Assembly: GCA_019739225.1 (NCBI GenBank)
Contig: JAHHDT010000006.1
Coordinates: 1,039,501 to 1,103,500, forward strand
Direction: 5' to 3'
Length of the DNA stretch: 64,000 nucleotides
Source of the DNA: Aquamicrobium sp.
Lineage (GTDB): Bacteria; Pseudomonadota; Alphaproteobacteria; Rhizobiales; Rhizobiaceae
Within the stretch, counting starts at the first letter, position 1. Each line of letters starts with the position of its first letter. A model generated the notes under the pieces. The model saw only the letters and a program-made list of their open reading frames with translations. It did not search any database and had not been told where the DNA came from. Position numbers and translations under genes: made by a program. Of this stretch, positions 43,990 through 52,336 are shown piece after piece.

Positions 43990-45189
43990 TCAGAGGTTGC
44001 CGATGATGGCGACCGAGCAGACGTTCTGGTGGGGCGCTCCGCCGAGATTGTGGATGAGCCCCATCGACGGATTGTTTGTCTGGCGCTTGCCCGCGCGACC
44101 AAGAAGCTGAAGATAGATTTCATAGGTCATTCGAAGGCCCGAAGCTCCGATCGGGTGGCCGAAACATTTGAGCCCGCCGTCGATCTGGCACGGCACGCCT
44201 CCATCTGCATCGAAGAACCCGTCGCGGACGTCCCGCCACGCTTGGCCTTCGTCTGACAGGGCCAAGTCCTCCATCGTCACCAGCTCGGTGATCGAGAAGC
44301 AATCATGAACCTCCGTCAGACTGATCTGCTTGCGCGGATCCGTTATCCCGGCTTCCTGATAGGCCTTGCGCCCAGCAATCCGGGTCGTAAGGAAATGGCT
44401 TCCGTCCCAGGTGTGGAAGCCGGATTCGACGCCGTTCGATACCGAAAGCTGCAGCGCCTTGACCGAGATGAGGTCGGTTTTGCCAAGGCTCCGCGCGATC
44501 TCCGGCGTGGTCACGATTGCGCAGGCCGCGCCGTCACTGACACCGCAGCAATCGAACGTGCCGAGAGGCTCGGCAACCATTGGGGCGTTGAGAACCTTCT
44601 CCTCAGTGAGCAGGTTGCGAAGATGAGCCTTTTCGTTTTTCGCCCCGTTTTCATGGCTCTTGACCGAAACGTGCGCCATAGCCTGCTTCAATTCCTGCGC
44701 CGGAATGCGGTGCTTCGCACTATAGGCGGAAGCAAGTTGAGCGAAGGCTCCAGGGGCGGAATAGTTGGCCCACCACATCGAATTCAACACGCCGCGAGTT
44801 GCCTCGGGCAGGCCGCCATAGCCCGTGTCCTTCAGCTTTTCCACGCCCAGCGCGAGCGCGATATCGCACGCGCCTGATGCCACGGCATAGACAGCACCGC
44901 GTAGAGCCTCCGATCCGCTGGCGCAGAAATTCTCGACCCGCGTTACCGGGATGTTGGGCAGGCGCAAGGCGAAGGACAGTGGCAGGCCGCCTTTGCCCGC
45001 GTGCAGTTCGTCCTTGGCAGTCGCCAGCCAAGCGGCGTCGATCTGCGACGTCTCGATACCTGCATCCTTCATGCACTCGGCGTAGGCTTCTACGATCAGG
45101 TCTTCGACGTCTGCTTCCCAGCGTTCTCCAAAACGCGAGCAGCCCATGCCCAGGATGACAACCTTATCCTTGATTCCAGTAGCCATCAT
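43990..45189 (-). CDS. SCP2-type thiolase (SCP-x/acetyl-CoA acetyltransferase-like)
   Basis: A 399-residue thiolase-fold enzyme of the lipid-transfer/SCP2 thiolase branch. Nucleophilic Cys89 lies in 'VENFCASGSEAL'; 'TEVHDCFSITEL' and 'GHPIGASG' supply the family His residues. These enzymes cleave 3-ketoacyl-CoAs, often branched ones, or act as a thiolase/aldolase bound to a DUF35 protein. The gene directly follows (overlap/adjacent) the HMG-CoA-synthase-like/DUF35 fusion, echoing the archaeal thiolase-DUF35-HMG-CoA synthase complex. The start is ATG 45189 or 45186, after GGAG. Confidence 0.9.
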   Translation of the reverse strand: MMATGIKDKVVILGMGCSRFGERWEADVEDLIVEAYAECMKDAGIETSQIDAAWLATAKDELHAGKGGLPLSFALRLPNIPVTRVENFCASGSEALRGAVYAVASGACDIALALGVEKLKDTGYGGLPEATRGVLNSMWWANYSAPGAFAQLASAYSAKHRIPAQELKQAMAHVSVKSHENGAKNEKAHLRNLLTEEKVLNAPMVAEPLGTFDCCGVSDGAACAIVTTPEIARSLGKTDLISVKALQLSVSNGVESGFHTWDGSHFLTTRIAGRKAYQEAGITDPRKQISLTEVHDCFSITELVTMEDLALSDEGQAWRDVRDGFFDADGGVPCQIDGGLKCFGHPIGASGLRMTYEIYLQLLGRAGKRQTNNPSMGLIHNLGGAPHQNVCSVAIIGNL

Positions 45190-46668
45190 CTATTCTCCGG
45201 TTGTCGGTTGGGGTGCCGCTTCGGGAATTGCCTTCCAGAAATAGCGACGGAAGTTTCGCTTGCGATCGACTTCCTTGATGCGGAACGCCATGCGCATCGC
45301 GCTGCCTACATTGAGTTCGCCGGCTTCGATTTCGCCGAAATTGGCGAACATCCGGCCGCCGCCTTCAAACTCGATCAGGCCGTAATAGGCCGGTGGATCT
45401 GGTGTGAAGGAAAGATGATCGGCTGACCACGTAACAACGCGTGCGGGGACGTTCGGGAATGCAAAGGGTTCCTGGCTGTCGAGCGCGTTGCATTCCGGAT
45501 TGATGCAATACCGGCTTCGCGGCAGTTGGCGGGTGTTGCACTTTCGGCATTCTCCACCAACCAGTCCGAATATAAGATCACGGCGGCGCCACAACTGCGT
45601 AAGCGCGGTTTTGGGATCGCCTTCTGCCCGCATGCCGAGTTCGCGGTCGATGAGATCGTTGAAGGCAAGATATTTTCCGTAGTCCTCGACGGCGCGCCGC
45701 CTCGCGATGGCGCCATTGAGGCCAAGCCTCGGACTGACACTGCCGATCAGCTCGGTCGTGCGAAGGATAATGACGTCGCTGCCTTGACCGAAGGAGGCGA
45801 GCAAAATCGTTTGCTCGGGTTTTGCGCGGGCGAGGACTTCCGCCAGCATCAGCAGAGGATGGGCCGCGCCGGTATCGCCGATCGTGCCTTCGTGGGAAGC
45901 TACGAGAGCCTCTTCCCGAAAGCCCATTTTGGCAACGATCTTCTGACGGGCCTGCGGAACCGGAGCCGGCAGGATCACGTGGTCGATGTCTTGCGCGGAG
46001 AGTCCCGTATTGGCTAGAGCCGCCTGGATTGCGCGCGGCAGTATCTTCATGACGCCTTCGTCGCGAATCCACCGCTCTTCCCAATAGTAGTCGTATTTCT
46101 CTTCGCTGGCCCGGAAGTGGTCGACGAAATCGAGCGAGATCGTCTCCGATCCCAAAAGCTTCGCAATCACATTATCGCAGCCCAGGGTGAAGGCCGCCGC
46201 GCCGTCGCCGAAACGCGTCTCATGCGGCGCGCCGGCACGTGTGCCCCGGTGCTCGCTCGCGATCACAAGGTGCTGGCGAGGGCCCGCATCCGCTTGCAGT
46301 GCGCCCAGTAGCGCGGAAGTCCCGGCGCGCTGGGAGCCGGTCATATCGGTCGTATTAAGCTGTTCGCCAAGGTTCAGCGCCATGGCAACGATGCCGGCAT
46401 TCTGGCGATCTGCGTGGGGAAGCGACGTCGATGCCAAACAGATCGATCCGAAGTCCGGACTCGCCCCTCGCTCGTTCAGCGGATGAAGACCGTCACGCGC
46501 TGCCTCCACGGCCATGGTGATAACGTCTTCGTCCCAGTTACACATTGCGCGCTCGCCCGCCGGCGGCTTGCCTCCGCGCCCGCCATTCCATGAATGGGCC
46601 TGCGCTACGGCTCCACGGGTGAGCCTCAGCCGCGGCACGTAGGCACCAAAACCGGTAATTCCTCTCAT
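45190..46668 (-). CDS. HMG-CoA synthase-like protein fused to a DUF35 OB-fold/Zn-ribbon domain
   Basis: A 492-residue fusion. Residues 1-350 have the thiolase-superfamily fold of HMG-CoA synthase/KAS III-like enzymes ('GITGFGAYVPRLRLTR', 'ETRFGDGAAAFTLG', 'LLASFGQGSDVIIL'). Where the catalytic Cys would fall (about 108-120) the sequence is 'DMTGSQRAGTSALL', with no Cys. Residues 370-480 are a DUF35 domain: zinc-ribbon Cys374, 377, 388 and 393, then an OB fold. DUF35 proteins scaffold thiolases and pass CoA substrates. ATG 46668 has AGGAG 7 nt upstream. The likely partner is the SCP2 thiolase encoded next. Confidence 0.86.
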   Translation of the reverse strand: MRGITGFGAYVPRLRLTRGAVAQAHSWNGGRGGKPPAGERAMCNWDEDVITMAVEAARDGLHPLNERGASPDFGSICLASTSLPHADRQNAGIVAMALNLGEQLNTTDMTGSQRAGTSALLGALQADAGPRQHLVIASEHRGTRAGAPHETRFGDGAAAFTLGCDNVIAKLLGSETISLDFVDHFRASEEKYDYYWEERWIRDEGVMKILPRAIQAALANTGLSAQDIDHVILPAPVPQARQKIVAKMGFREEALVASHEGTIGDTGAAHPLLMLAEVLARAKPEQTILLASFGQGSDVIILRTTELIGSVSPRLGLNGAIARRRAVEDYGKYLAFNDLIDRELGMRAEGDPKTALTQLWRRRDLIFGLVGGECRKCNTRQLPRSRYCINPECNALDSQEPFAFPNVPARVVTWSADHLSFTPDPPAYYGLIEFEGGGRMFANFGEIEAGELNVGSAMRMAFRIKEVDRKRNFRRYFWKAIPEAAPQPTTGE

Positions 46669-46795
46669 CGAGACACTCCTGGGCATTTGCGGGCAACAAT
46701 GGTCATTCTTGGCTCACGAAAATGGTCCATCGGATTTTCGCGATGTCGCAGCTTGGAAATGACCTGCAGCGTGCATTGATGTTCATGTGCGCAGA

Positions 46796-48418
46796 TCATC
46801 GGGGTGCGGGTCCGCCGGCATGGAGCGCCACCTCCCAGTCCAGATAGGCCTTCATCCTGGTGAGATCGCCGGTGTAGGGAGCTTCCACCAGGTCGGGGAG
46901 ATAGCGTTCGGCATTCGCAGGGAGCCCGGTTTCCACCGGGAGCCCCGCTTCGCGCCAACGAGCTAGTCCGCCCTTCATGACCGCCACCTGACGATAGCCC
47001 TCATCGATCAACTGGGAAGCGGCGAGCAGCGCCTGCGCGTCGTTCTGGCCAACTACGATCAACGTCTTTGACGCAGGATAATCGCTGACCGCATCTTCGA
47101 GCCATCCGCGAGGAGTCCAGATCGAGCCGGGAGCGTGCCCCGAGCGATAGTCGCGGCTTGTCCGCACATCCAGAATGGCCGGTATCTGGTCACCGTCATC
47201 TGCACCATATCCAGCGGCGACCTCGGCTGGTTCGACAAATTCAACGGCCTGCCTCAGTGATGCCTCGTTGGGGATGAATGGCCGCTCATGGCGACCTGTC
47301 GCCACCGGGTGGCCAGCCTGGCTCCAGCGCTCGAAACCTCCGGCAAGCACGCTCACGCTCTCAAAACCCATGCGCTTCAACCAATATCCCGCCAGCTGCG
47401 CACGGAGTTCACCCGCGTCACAAAGCACGACGGGTCGTCCTGGCGTGGTGAGAAACTCGTCGGTTCGTTGGATGGCCTGTCCACCGGGCAGGGCGATTGC
47501 CTGCGGAAGATGGCCGCCACTGAACTGGGAAAGCGGCCGCAGGTCGATGATCACCGGACGGCGGGCGGGATCATCGAGGAGCAGGGCGAGTTGATCCGGC
47601 TCGATCATCCTCAGCCCGACAGACTGTGCCAGGTAGCGAGCCTTTTCCAGCATCACCGGGTCGTTCTGATCCGCGGCGGCAGTGTCTACAGCGAGCTCGG
47701 AAGCGCCGGACCGGGTCTTTTCTCCGGCCAGACGCCAGCCCATCGTCCCGTTTTCCAGAGCCCGGACATTGTCTATGCCGAGATGTCTGGCGGTGGCGGT
47801 GGCGATGATGGAACGTGTGCGGCCCGCGCAATTGATCACAACGAGATCATGATCGTTGGACAGCCGGCCAAGGGAAGCTGCGAGATCGAAGCCAGGTGTG
47901 GAAACGGCTCCGGGCAGATGATGGTGGACAAATTCGTCTACCGTTCGCACATCGCGGATCGCGATATTCTTTTGATTGGCTAGAAGTTCGGAGAGTTCCT
48001 GAGCCGTGATTGCAGGAATCCGGTCTTCCTCGAGTACCTTCTCGCCGAAGAGCTTCGAAGGGACGTTCGCTCCCGTCGCTATCGCGCCTTGCGCTGCCTG
48101 CCATGCAGAAAGCCCGCCCTTGAGGATTTCGATGTCGGTGTAGCCGAAACAGGCCAGCGTTCTCGCAGCAAGTGAGGCGCGTCGGTCTGACCTGCCGTCA
48201 TTGAGCCTGCCGGCATCGTAGACAATCATCCGCGTCGCCAAATCTGGAATGATCGACCTGATGCGATACTCGATCATTCGCCGTGGAAGAGCGGTTGCCG
48301 TGGGGATGTGCCCCAAATGGGCTTCGCCGGCCTCACGAATGTCGAGGAGGGCCCAACTCCGGCGACAGTAGCGGCCTTCCGGGCTTTCTAGCAGGCGTTT
48401 AAGTATCGCAGGTTCCAT
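46796..48418 (-). CDS. Four-domain rhodanese-like sulfurtransferase
   Basis: A 540-residue protein made of four tandem rhodanese domains (about 5-115, 133-240, 268-375, 395-500). Domain 2 has a standard active loop 'INCAGRTRS' with Cys197. Domain 3 has Cys333 in 'LCDAGELRA', one residue longer than usual. Domain 1 has Asp68 in the Cys position ('VYDAGRLN') and domain 4 has no Cys ('VVGQNDAQ'). So one canonical and one doubtful site sit on two structural repeats. No signal peptide is seen, so it is cytoplasmic. Its place in an acyl-CoA operon suggests handling of persulfide sulfur or sulfite from the substrate; this is inference. Confidence 0.88.
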   Translation of the reverse strand: MEPAILKRLLESPEGRYCRRSWALLDIREAGEAHLGHIPTATALPRRMIEYRIRSIIPDLATRMIVYDAGRLNDGRSDRRASLAARTLACFGYTDIEILKGGLSAWQAAQGAIATGANVPSKLFGEKVLEEDRIPAITAQELSELLANQKNIAIRDVRTVDEFVHHHLPGAVSTPGFDLAASLGRLSNDHDLVVINCAGRTRSIIATATARHLGIDNVRALENGTMGWRLAGEKTRSGASELAVDTAAADQNDPVMLEKARYLAQSVGLRMIEPDQLALLLDDPARRPVIIDLRPLSQFSGGHLPQAIALPGGQAIQRTDEFLTTPGRPVVLCDAGELRAQLAGYWLKRMGFESVSVLAGGFERWSQAGHPVATGRHERPFIPNEASLRQAVEFVEPAEVAAGYGADDGDQIPAILDVRTSRDYRSGHAPGSIWTPRGWLEDAVSDYPASKTLIVVGQNDAQALLAASQLIDEGYRQVAVMKGGLARWREAGLPVETGLPANAERYLPDLVEAPYTGDLTRMKAYLDWEVALHAGGPAPR

Positions 48419-48430
48419 CGGCGATCCTCG

Positions 48431-48907
48431 TCAGCTCCCCGGAAGCCGATTGTCGGGTGCGCGATAGACGGCGACACGGCGATGGCTGAAGACGAGTTCG
48501 CCGTTTTCGCGGTCGACGCCGCGATTTTCCTGAACGATGAATTCCATCTTGCCGGAGCGGCCGGTCTTCTCGGTTACTTCGATGAAATGCACCCGGCAGG
48601 TGAGGCCGTCGCCGGCCATGATCGGCCGCACATAGCTAAAGCTCTGTTCGCCAGCCAGTATCCGCTTGCGATCGATGCTCGACCACCACGGCGGCTCCCT
48701 CGGCGGCAGGAAGCTCACGGCGAATGTCGGGGGCGCGATGACATCGCGCCAGCCATGGGCGCGGGCGTGGGCAACGTCGTGATAGAGCGGATTGTCGTCC
48801 CCGATCGCCTTCGCGAATTTGATGATCGCGCCGCGTTCCACCTCGATGTCGAAGGGATCGCTCATCGTGCCGATAAGGCTCCGGTCTATAGGATGGGGAT
48901 CGGTCAT
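48431..48907 (-). CDS. FAS1/MaoC-like hot-dog dehydratase domain protein
   Basis: A 158-residue hot-dog protein of the MaoC N-terminal (FAS1-like dehydratase, PF13452) type: 'FAKAIGDDNPLYHDVAHARAHGW' and 'APPTFAVSFL'. Such proteins commonly work as the non-identical partner of a MaoC hydratase, and a candidate partner is encoded at 37975-38412. ATG 48907 is chosen because it overlaps the acyl-CoA dehydrogenase stop as ATGA; a 15-nt longer start exists at 48922. It precedes the rhodanese gene by 12 nt in the same operon. Confidence 0.85.
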   Translation of the reverse strand: MTDPHPIDRSLIGTMSDPFDIEVERGAIIKFAKAIGDDNPLYHDVAHARAHGWRDVIAPPTFAVSFLPPREPPWWSSIDRKRILAGEQSFSYVRPIMAGDGLTCRVHFIEVTEKTGRSGKMEFIVQENRGVDRENGELVFSHRRVAVYRAPDNRLPGS

Positions 48908-50064
48908 CAGTCCCGCTTCCATTGGCTGATCGGGCGCTCCAGGATCGCGGATGCAATCATGTTTTTATGGATCTGCAGGCTTCCGCCGTAGATCGAGCCA
49001 CCGCGAACCTCAGCGTAGCGATGAACGAGCGGGTATTCTTTGGTGTAACCATTGGCGCCGAGGATCTGGATCGCGTCGTCGCAGATCTGCTTGGCCGCCT
49101 GCGAGACGAAGACTTTCGCGATCGACGTTTCGGTCGGATTTGGCAGCCCGTTCGCCGATGCGTTGGCTGCTGCGCGATATAGCAGCAGTTTCGCCGCATC
49201 CAGCTTCACCCGCATTTCCGCGAGCATCCATTGAATGCCCTGGAAATCGCTCAGCTCGCGATTGAACTGCTTGCGCTCCTTGGAATAGGCAAGCGCATAG
49301 TCATATGCGGCTTCAGCCGAACCGACCATGCGCGAGATGCTGCCCAGGCGTTCCGCGTTGTAGACGCTGATCAGTTTGCCGAACGCGCCACCGTCGATGA
49401 GAACGTTGGAAAGCGGAACGCGGCAGTCGTCGAAATAGAGTTCGAAAAGCAACTCGTCTGCCATGTTGACCGTGCCGCTGGAATGGCTGAAGCCGGGGGC
49501 GTCGTGCGGGACGATAACCGCGCCGATGTCGGATGCCTTGCCGGTCGTGCCGAAGCGGCAATAGACGAGCGTGTAGTGGTTGACGTTGACTGCACTGACG
49601 AACTGCTTGCGTCCGTTGAGGACGACCTCATCACCTTCTATACGCGCACGCGTCTTCATGGCGGTCGCGGCAGATCCTGCTTCGGGCTCGGTAATGCCGA
49701 TCGAGATGCCGATCTTGCCTTCGCACAATGGCCTGACGAAACGCTCTTGTTGATCCTCGGTGCCGTACTCTGCGATCGCACCGACCGCGCCAGTTGAACT
49801 GCGATGCGCAATGCCGCCCAGCGACGAATGACAATGCTGCATCGTCTGGGTCACGAGAAGAGTATCGAGAAGCGGCAGACCAAGGCCACCCTGTTTCTCG
49901 GGCAGGTTCAGGCCAAGCAAACCGTGCTCAGCCATGGCGAGCCGAAGCGCGCGGGTTTTCTCTGGTCCTGAGGGGCCGTCCAGCATGGGCCGAAGGTGCC
50001 GTTCGTATATCTCACGGCCCGCTGTCGTCAGTTCCACCTGTCTTTCGCTTAGCTGAAAATCCAT
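48907..50064 (-). CDS. Acyl-CoA dehydrogenase
   Basis: A 385-residue acyl-CoA dehydrogenase. The FAD/substrate loop is 'GITEPEAGSAATAMKTRA' and the C-terminal region is 'QILGANGYTKEYPLVHRYAEVRGGSIYGGSLQIHKN'. The position that carries the catalytic Glu in medium-chain enzymes is Gly here ('YGGS'), but a Glu in 'YNAERLGSI' matches the alternative catalytic position of isovaleryl-CoA and long-chain dehydrogenases. That favours a branched or bulky substrate. ATG 50064 has AGGG 8 nt upstream; the open frame extends to 50100. It is first in the operon dehydrogenase-MaoC-rhodanese-HMGS/DUF35-thiolase. Confidence 0.91.
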   Translation of the reverse strand: MDFQLSERQVELTTAGREIYERHLRPMLDGPSGPEKTRALRLAMAEHGLLGLNLPEKQGGLGLPLLDTLLVTQTMQHCHSSLGGIAHRSSTGAVGAIAEYGTEDQQERFVRPLCEGKIGISIGITEPEAGSAATAMKTRARIEGDEVVLNGRKQFVSAVNVNHYTLVYCRFGTTGKASDIGAVIVPHDAPGFSHSSGTVNMADELLFELYFDDCRVPLSNVLIDGGAFGKLISVYNAERLGSISRMVGSAEAAYDYALAYSKERKQFNRELSDFQGIQWMLAEMRVKLDAAKLLLYRAAANASANGLPNPTETSIAKVFVSQAAKQICDDAIQILGANGYTKEYPLVHRYAEVRGGSIYGGSLQIHKNMIASAILERPISQWKRD

Positions 50065-50120
50065 GACGCGCGCCCTGTGTCCGAACCAAATTGATGTCAC
50101 TTTCTTCTTGAATTGAAACC

Positions 50121-50147
50121 ATCATTGTGTCAATAAATAATGTATCA
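50121..50147. promoter_or_regulatory. Shared motifs in the dehydrogenase / flavin reductase divergent promoter
   Basis: ATCATTGTG (50121-50129) and TGTATCA (50141-50147) repeat the motifs found before the SDR operon (40518-40529). The region is AT-rich against a GC-rich background and sits between two divergent operons of the same island, so one regulator could control both from here. Confidence 0.35.
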
Positions 50148-50206
50148 ATTATCGACTGTAAGCGTCTCCTTCACAGGTTCGCAGGCAGGAAATAGCAGGG
50201 AGGCGA

Positions 50207-50728
50207 GTGAATGCGATGCATGTAAGTTCCGATGATTTCAGATTCGGCATGCGTCACCTGGCGGCCGCAGTAAACATCGTCTCCAGCCTTCAGGATGGGG
50301 AGCCAAGAGGTCTTTTGGCGACCGCCGTTTGTTCGGTGAGTGCCGAGCCGCCGCTCCTGCTTGTCTGCATCAATAGAAGTGCGAGCCTCTACGAGGCCAT
50401 AACGGGTTCTGGTCGCTTTTGCGTCAACGCGCTTCGGGCCAACCAGCATGCGTTGGCGCGCAACTTTCTGAACGTCGAGTCCAAATGCCGTTTTGACGGG
50501 CTGGGATGGACGAGCCTTTCCACGGGCGCGCCGGCGATCGATGGAGCGCTCATTAATTTCGACTGTGAGGTTGAACAGGCTGTGACCGCCGGCACGCACA
50601 TGATCTTTGTCGGGCAGGTTGTTGCAACGCGTTGCGAAGGCGAGACCGACCCTTTGCTTTATTTCCGGAGCGGCTACGCCGGTTTGGGCGGCCTGCCGGA
50701 AGATGGTGTTCCCATGGGCGCCGCCTAG
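50207..50728 (+). CDS. Flavin reductase family protein
   Basis: A 173-residue FMN-binding split-barrel protein of the HpaC/DszD type: 'FRFGMRHLAAAVNIVSSLQDGEPRGLLATAVCSVSAEPPLLLVCINRSASL' is the flavin-binding core, followed by 'FCVNALRANQHALARNF'. It reduces FMN or FAD with NAD(P)H and hands it to a monooxygenase; the DszC-like protein at 38429-39595 is the obvious partner in this island. The start is GTG 50207 (GGAGG only 3 nt upstream) or ATG 50216 (12 nt); neither spacing is ideal. It leads the plus-strand operon. Confidence 0.9.
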   Translation: MNAMHVSSDDFRFGMRHLAAAVNIVSSLQDGEPRGLLATAVCSVSAEPPLLLVCINRSASLYEAITGSGRFCVNALRANQHALARNFLNVESKCRFDGLGWTSLSTGAPAIDGALINFDCEVEQAVTAGTHMIFVGQVVATRCEGETDPLLYFRSGYAGLGGLPEDGVPMGAA

Positions 50729-50797
50729 AAGAACAGCCGCCAAAAGCACGTCATCGATGTGCTGCGGTGCTGTGCACCGTGAGCCGAGGGACCCTGG

Positions 50798-52336
50798 ATG
50801 GAAGACGAGACGATTTCGGAACTTGAAGCCCGGCGGCAACGCGCGTTGCAGATGGGGTCCGAGAAGGGGAGGGCGAAGCTGGCAGCAGCCGGCAAACTCG
50901 ACGCTCGGGCGAGACTGGATCAGCTGCTTGATCCGGGCAGCTTCGTTGAGATTGGCATTCTGGCGCGGAGCCAGCATCCTGAACTGGCTGAACGCACGCC
51001 GGCGGACGGGTTGGTTGCGGGCCATGGCCGTATCGACGGTCGCCTCGTCTATGTAACGTCCGAGGACGCTACAGTCCTGGGGGGTACGCGCGGGCGAGTC
51101 GCCGAAGCAAAGACTGCACGCATCCGCGAATTGGCATTGCGGCACAAGGCGCCCTTCATTGCGCTGATGGAAGCAGGGGCCGGCCGTTTCCAGGAAAGCA
51201 ACGGGGCGATTGCGGCTGCTGCCGGAAACCGGTTCCGCGAGCATTTCCGAATGTCTGGGCGGGTACCGCAGATTGCCGCGGTCATGGGCGGTTGTTTTGG
51301 GGGACCTTCATTCACGGCAATGCAGTCCGATTTTGTGACCATGGTGAAGGGCACCGGCTTCGTGGGAATGTCGGGTCCAAAAGTTGTGCGGATAGGCGTC
51401 GGACAGGATGTAACGCCGGACGAGATCGGCGGCGCCGACATGTCGGCGAAGATGACGGGGCAGGTCGATCATGTTGGCGAGAACGATGAAGCCTGCCTTC
51501 GCGCAATTCGGCAGTTCCTGTCTTACTTGCCGGACAACTGCGACCAACTGCCTGCGCGGATCGCCGCCAAGGCTGCGGCCATCGACACCGAGGAGGGCAG
51601 AGCGGAGATAGTCCGGCTCGTCCCTGAGAACGGGCGCCGCGCCTATTCGATGGAGAGGTTGATCAAGCTTATCGTCGACGGCGGCGAACTGTGTCATTAC
51701 CGTCAAACTTACGGACCAAGCCTGATCACGACATGGGCCCGCATTGATGGCCGCAGCGTCGGTATCCTGGGGAACAACCCCATGAAATCCGCAGGCGCGC
51801 TCGATGACAAAGCCGCTCGCAAGGCGCGGAAGTTCGTCGACATCTGTAACGCGTTTCATATCCCGCTTATCTTTCTTAGCGATTGTCCGGGTTTCATTGT
51901 CGGTCCGGAAATCGAGAAGCAGAGGATGGTCTCGCTTGCCTCGCGCCTGCTGAACAGCGTCATCGCCGCCCAAGTGCCCAAGGTCACGATCGTAATCAGG
52001 AAGGCGATAGGGCTGGCGTATCTGGCAATGGGCGGCAAGACGATGGGCCCGGATGCCATCGTCGGCTGGCCCGGATCGGAATTTGACGTGATGGGAACCG
52101 CCGCAGGCGTGGAGCTTGTTCACGGCCGCGAAATCGAAGCGTCCGACGACCCGGCCGCGACGCGAGAAGAATATCTCGAGCGCGCCCGAGCGCAAGCAGC
52201 GGGATATCGTGCGGCCGAGGCCGGTTTGATCGACGACATCATTCATCCCGCGGAGACGAGGCAACTCATTCTGGATGTCCTTGAAAGAACTGCCGCCTCC
52301 CTGCAGGCCGGTTTCGTCCAAAGGGTGGATCCGTGA
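50798..52336 (+). CDS. Acyl-CoA carboxylase carboxyltransferase subunit
   Basis: A 512-residue carboxyltransferase of the PccB/MccB/AccD5 type with both crotonase-fold halves. The N half has 'LDQLLDPGSFVEIG', 'EAGAGRFQES' and 'VMGGCFGGPSFTAMQSDF'; the C half has 'IDGRSVGILGNNPMKSAGALDDKAARKARKFVDICNAF' and 'FLSDCPGFIVGPEIEKQ' with 'IRKAIGLAYLAMGGK'. It transfers CO2 from BCCP-biotin to an acyl-CoA. Biotin carboxylase and BCCP are at 35432-37035, so the full enzyme is encoded at the two ends of the island. The acyl specificity is unknown. Its stop overlaps the next start (GTGA). Confidence 0.92.
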   Translation: MEDETISELEARRQRALQMGSEKGRAKLAAAGKLDARARLDQLLDPGSFVEIGILARSQHPELAERTPADGLVAGHGRIDGRLVYVTSEDATVLGGTRGRVAEAKTARIRELALRHKAPFIALMEAGAGRFQESNGAIAAAAGNRFREHFRMSGRVPQIAAVMGGCFGGPSFTAMQSDFVTMVKGTGFVGMSGPKVVRIGVGQDVTPDEIGGADMSAKMTGQVDHVGENDEACLRAIRQFLSYLPDNCDQLPARIAAKAAAIDTEEGRAEIVRLVPENGRRAYSMERLIKLIVDGGELCHYRQTYGPSLITTWARIDGRSVGILGNNPMKSAGALDDKAARKARKFVDICNAFHIPLIFLSDCPGFIVGPEIEKQRMVSLASRLLNSVIAAQVPKVTIVIRKAIGLAYLAMGGKTMGPDAIVGWPGSEFDVMGTAAGVELVHGREIEASDDPAATREEYLERARAQAAGYRAAEAGLIDDIIHPAETRQLILDVLERTAASLQAGFVQRVDP

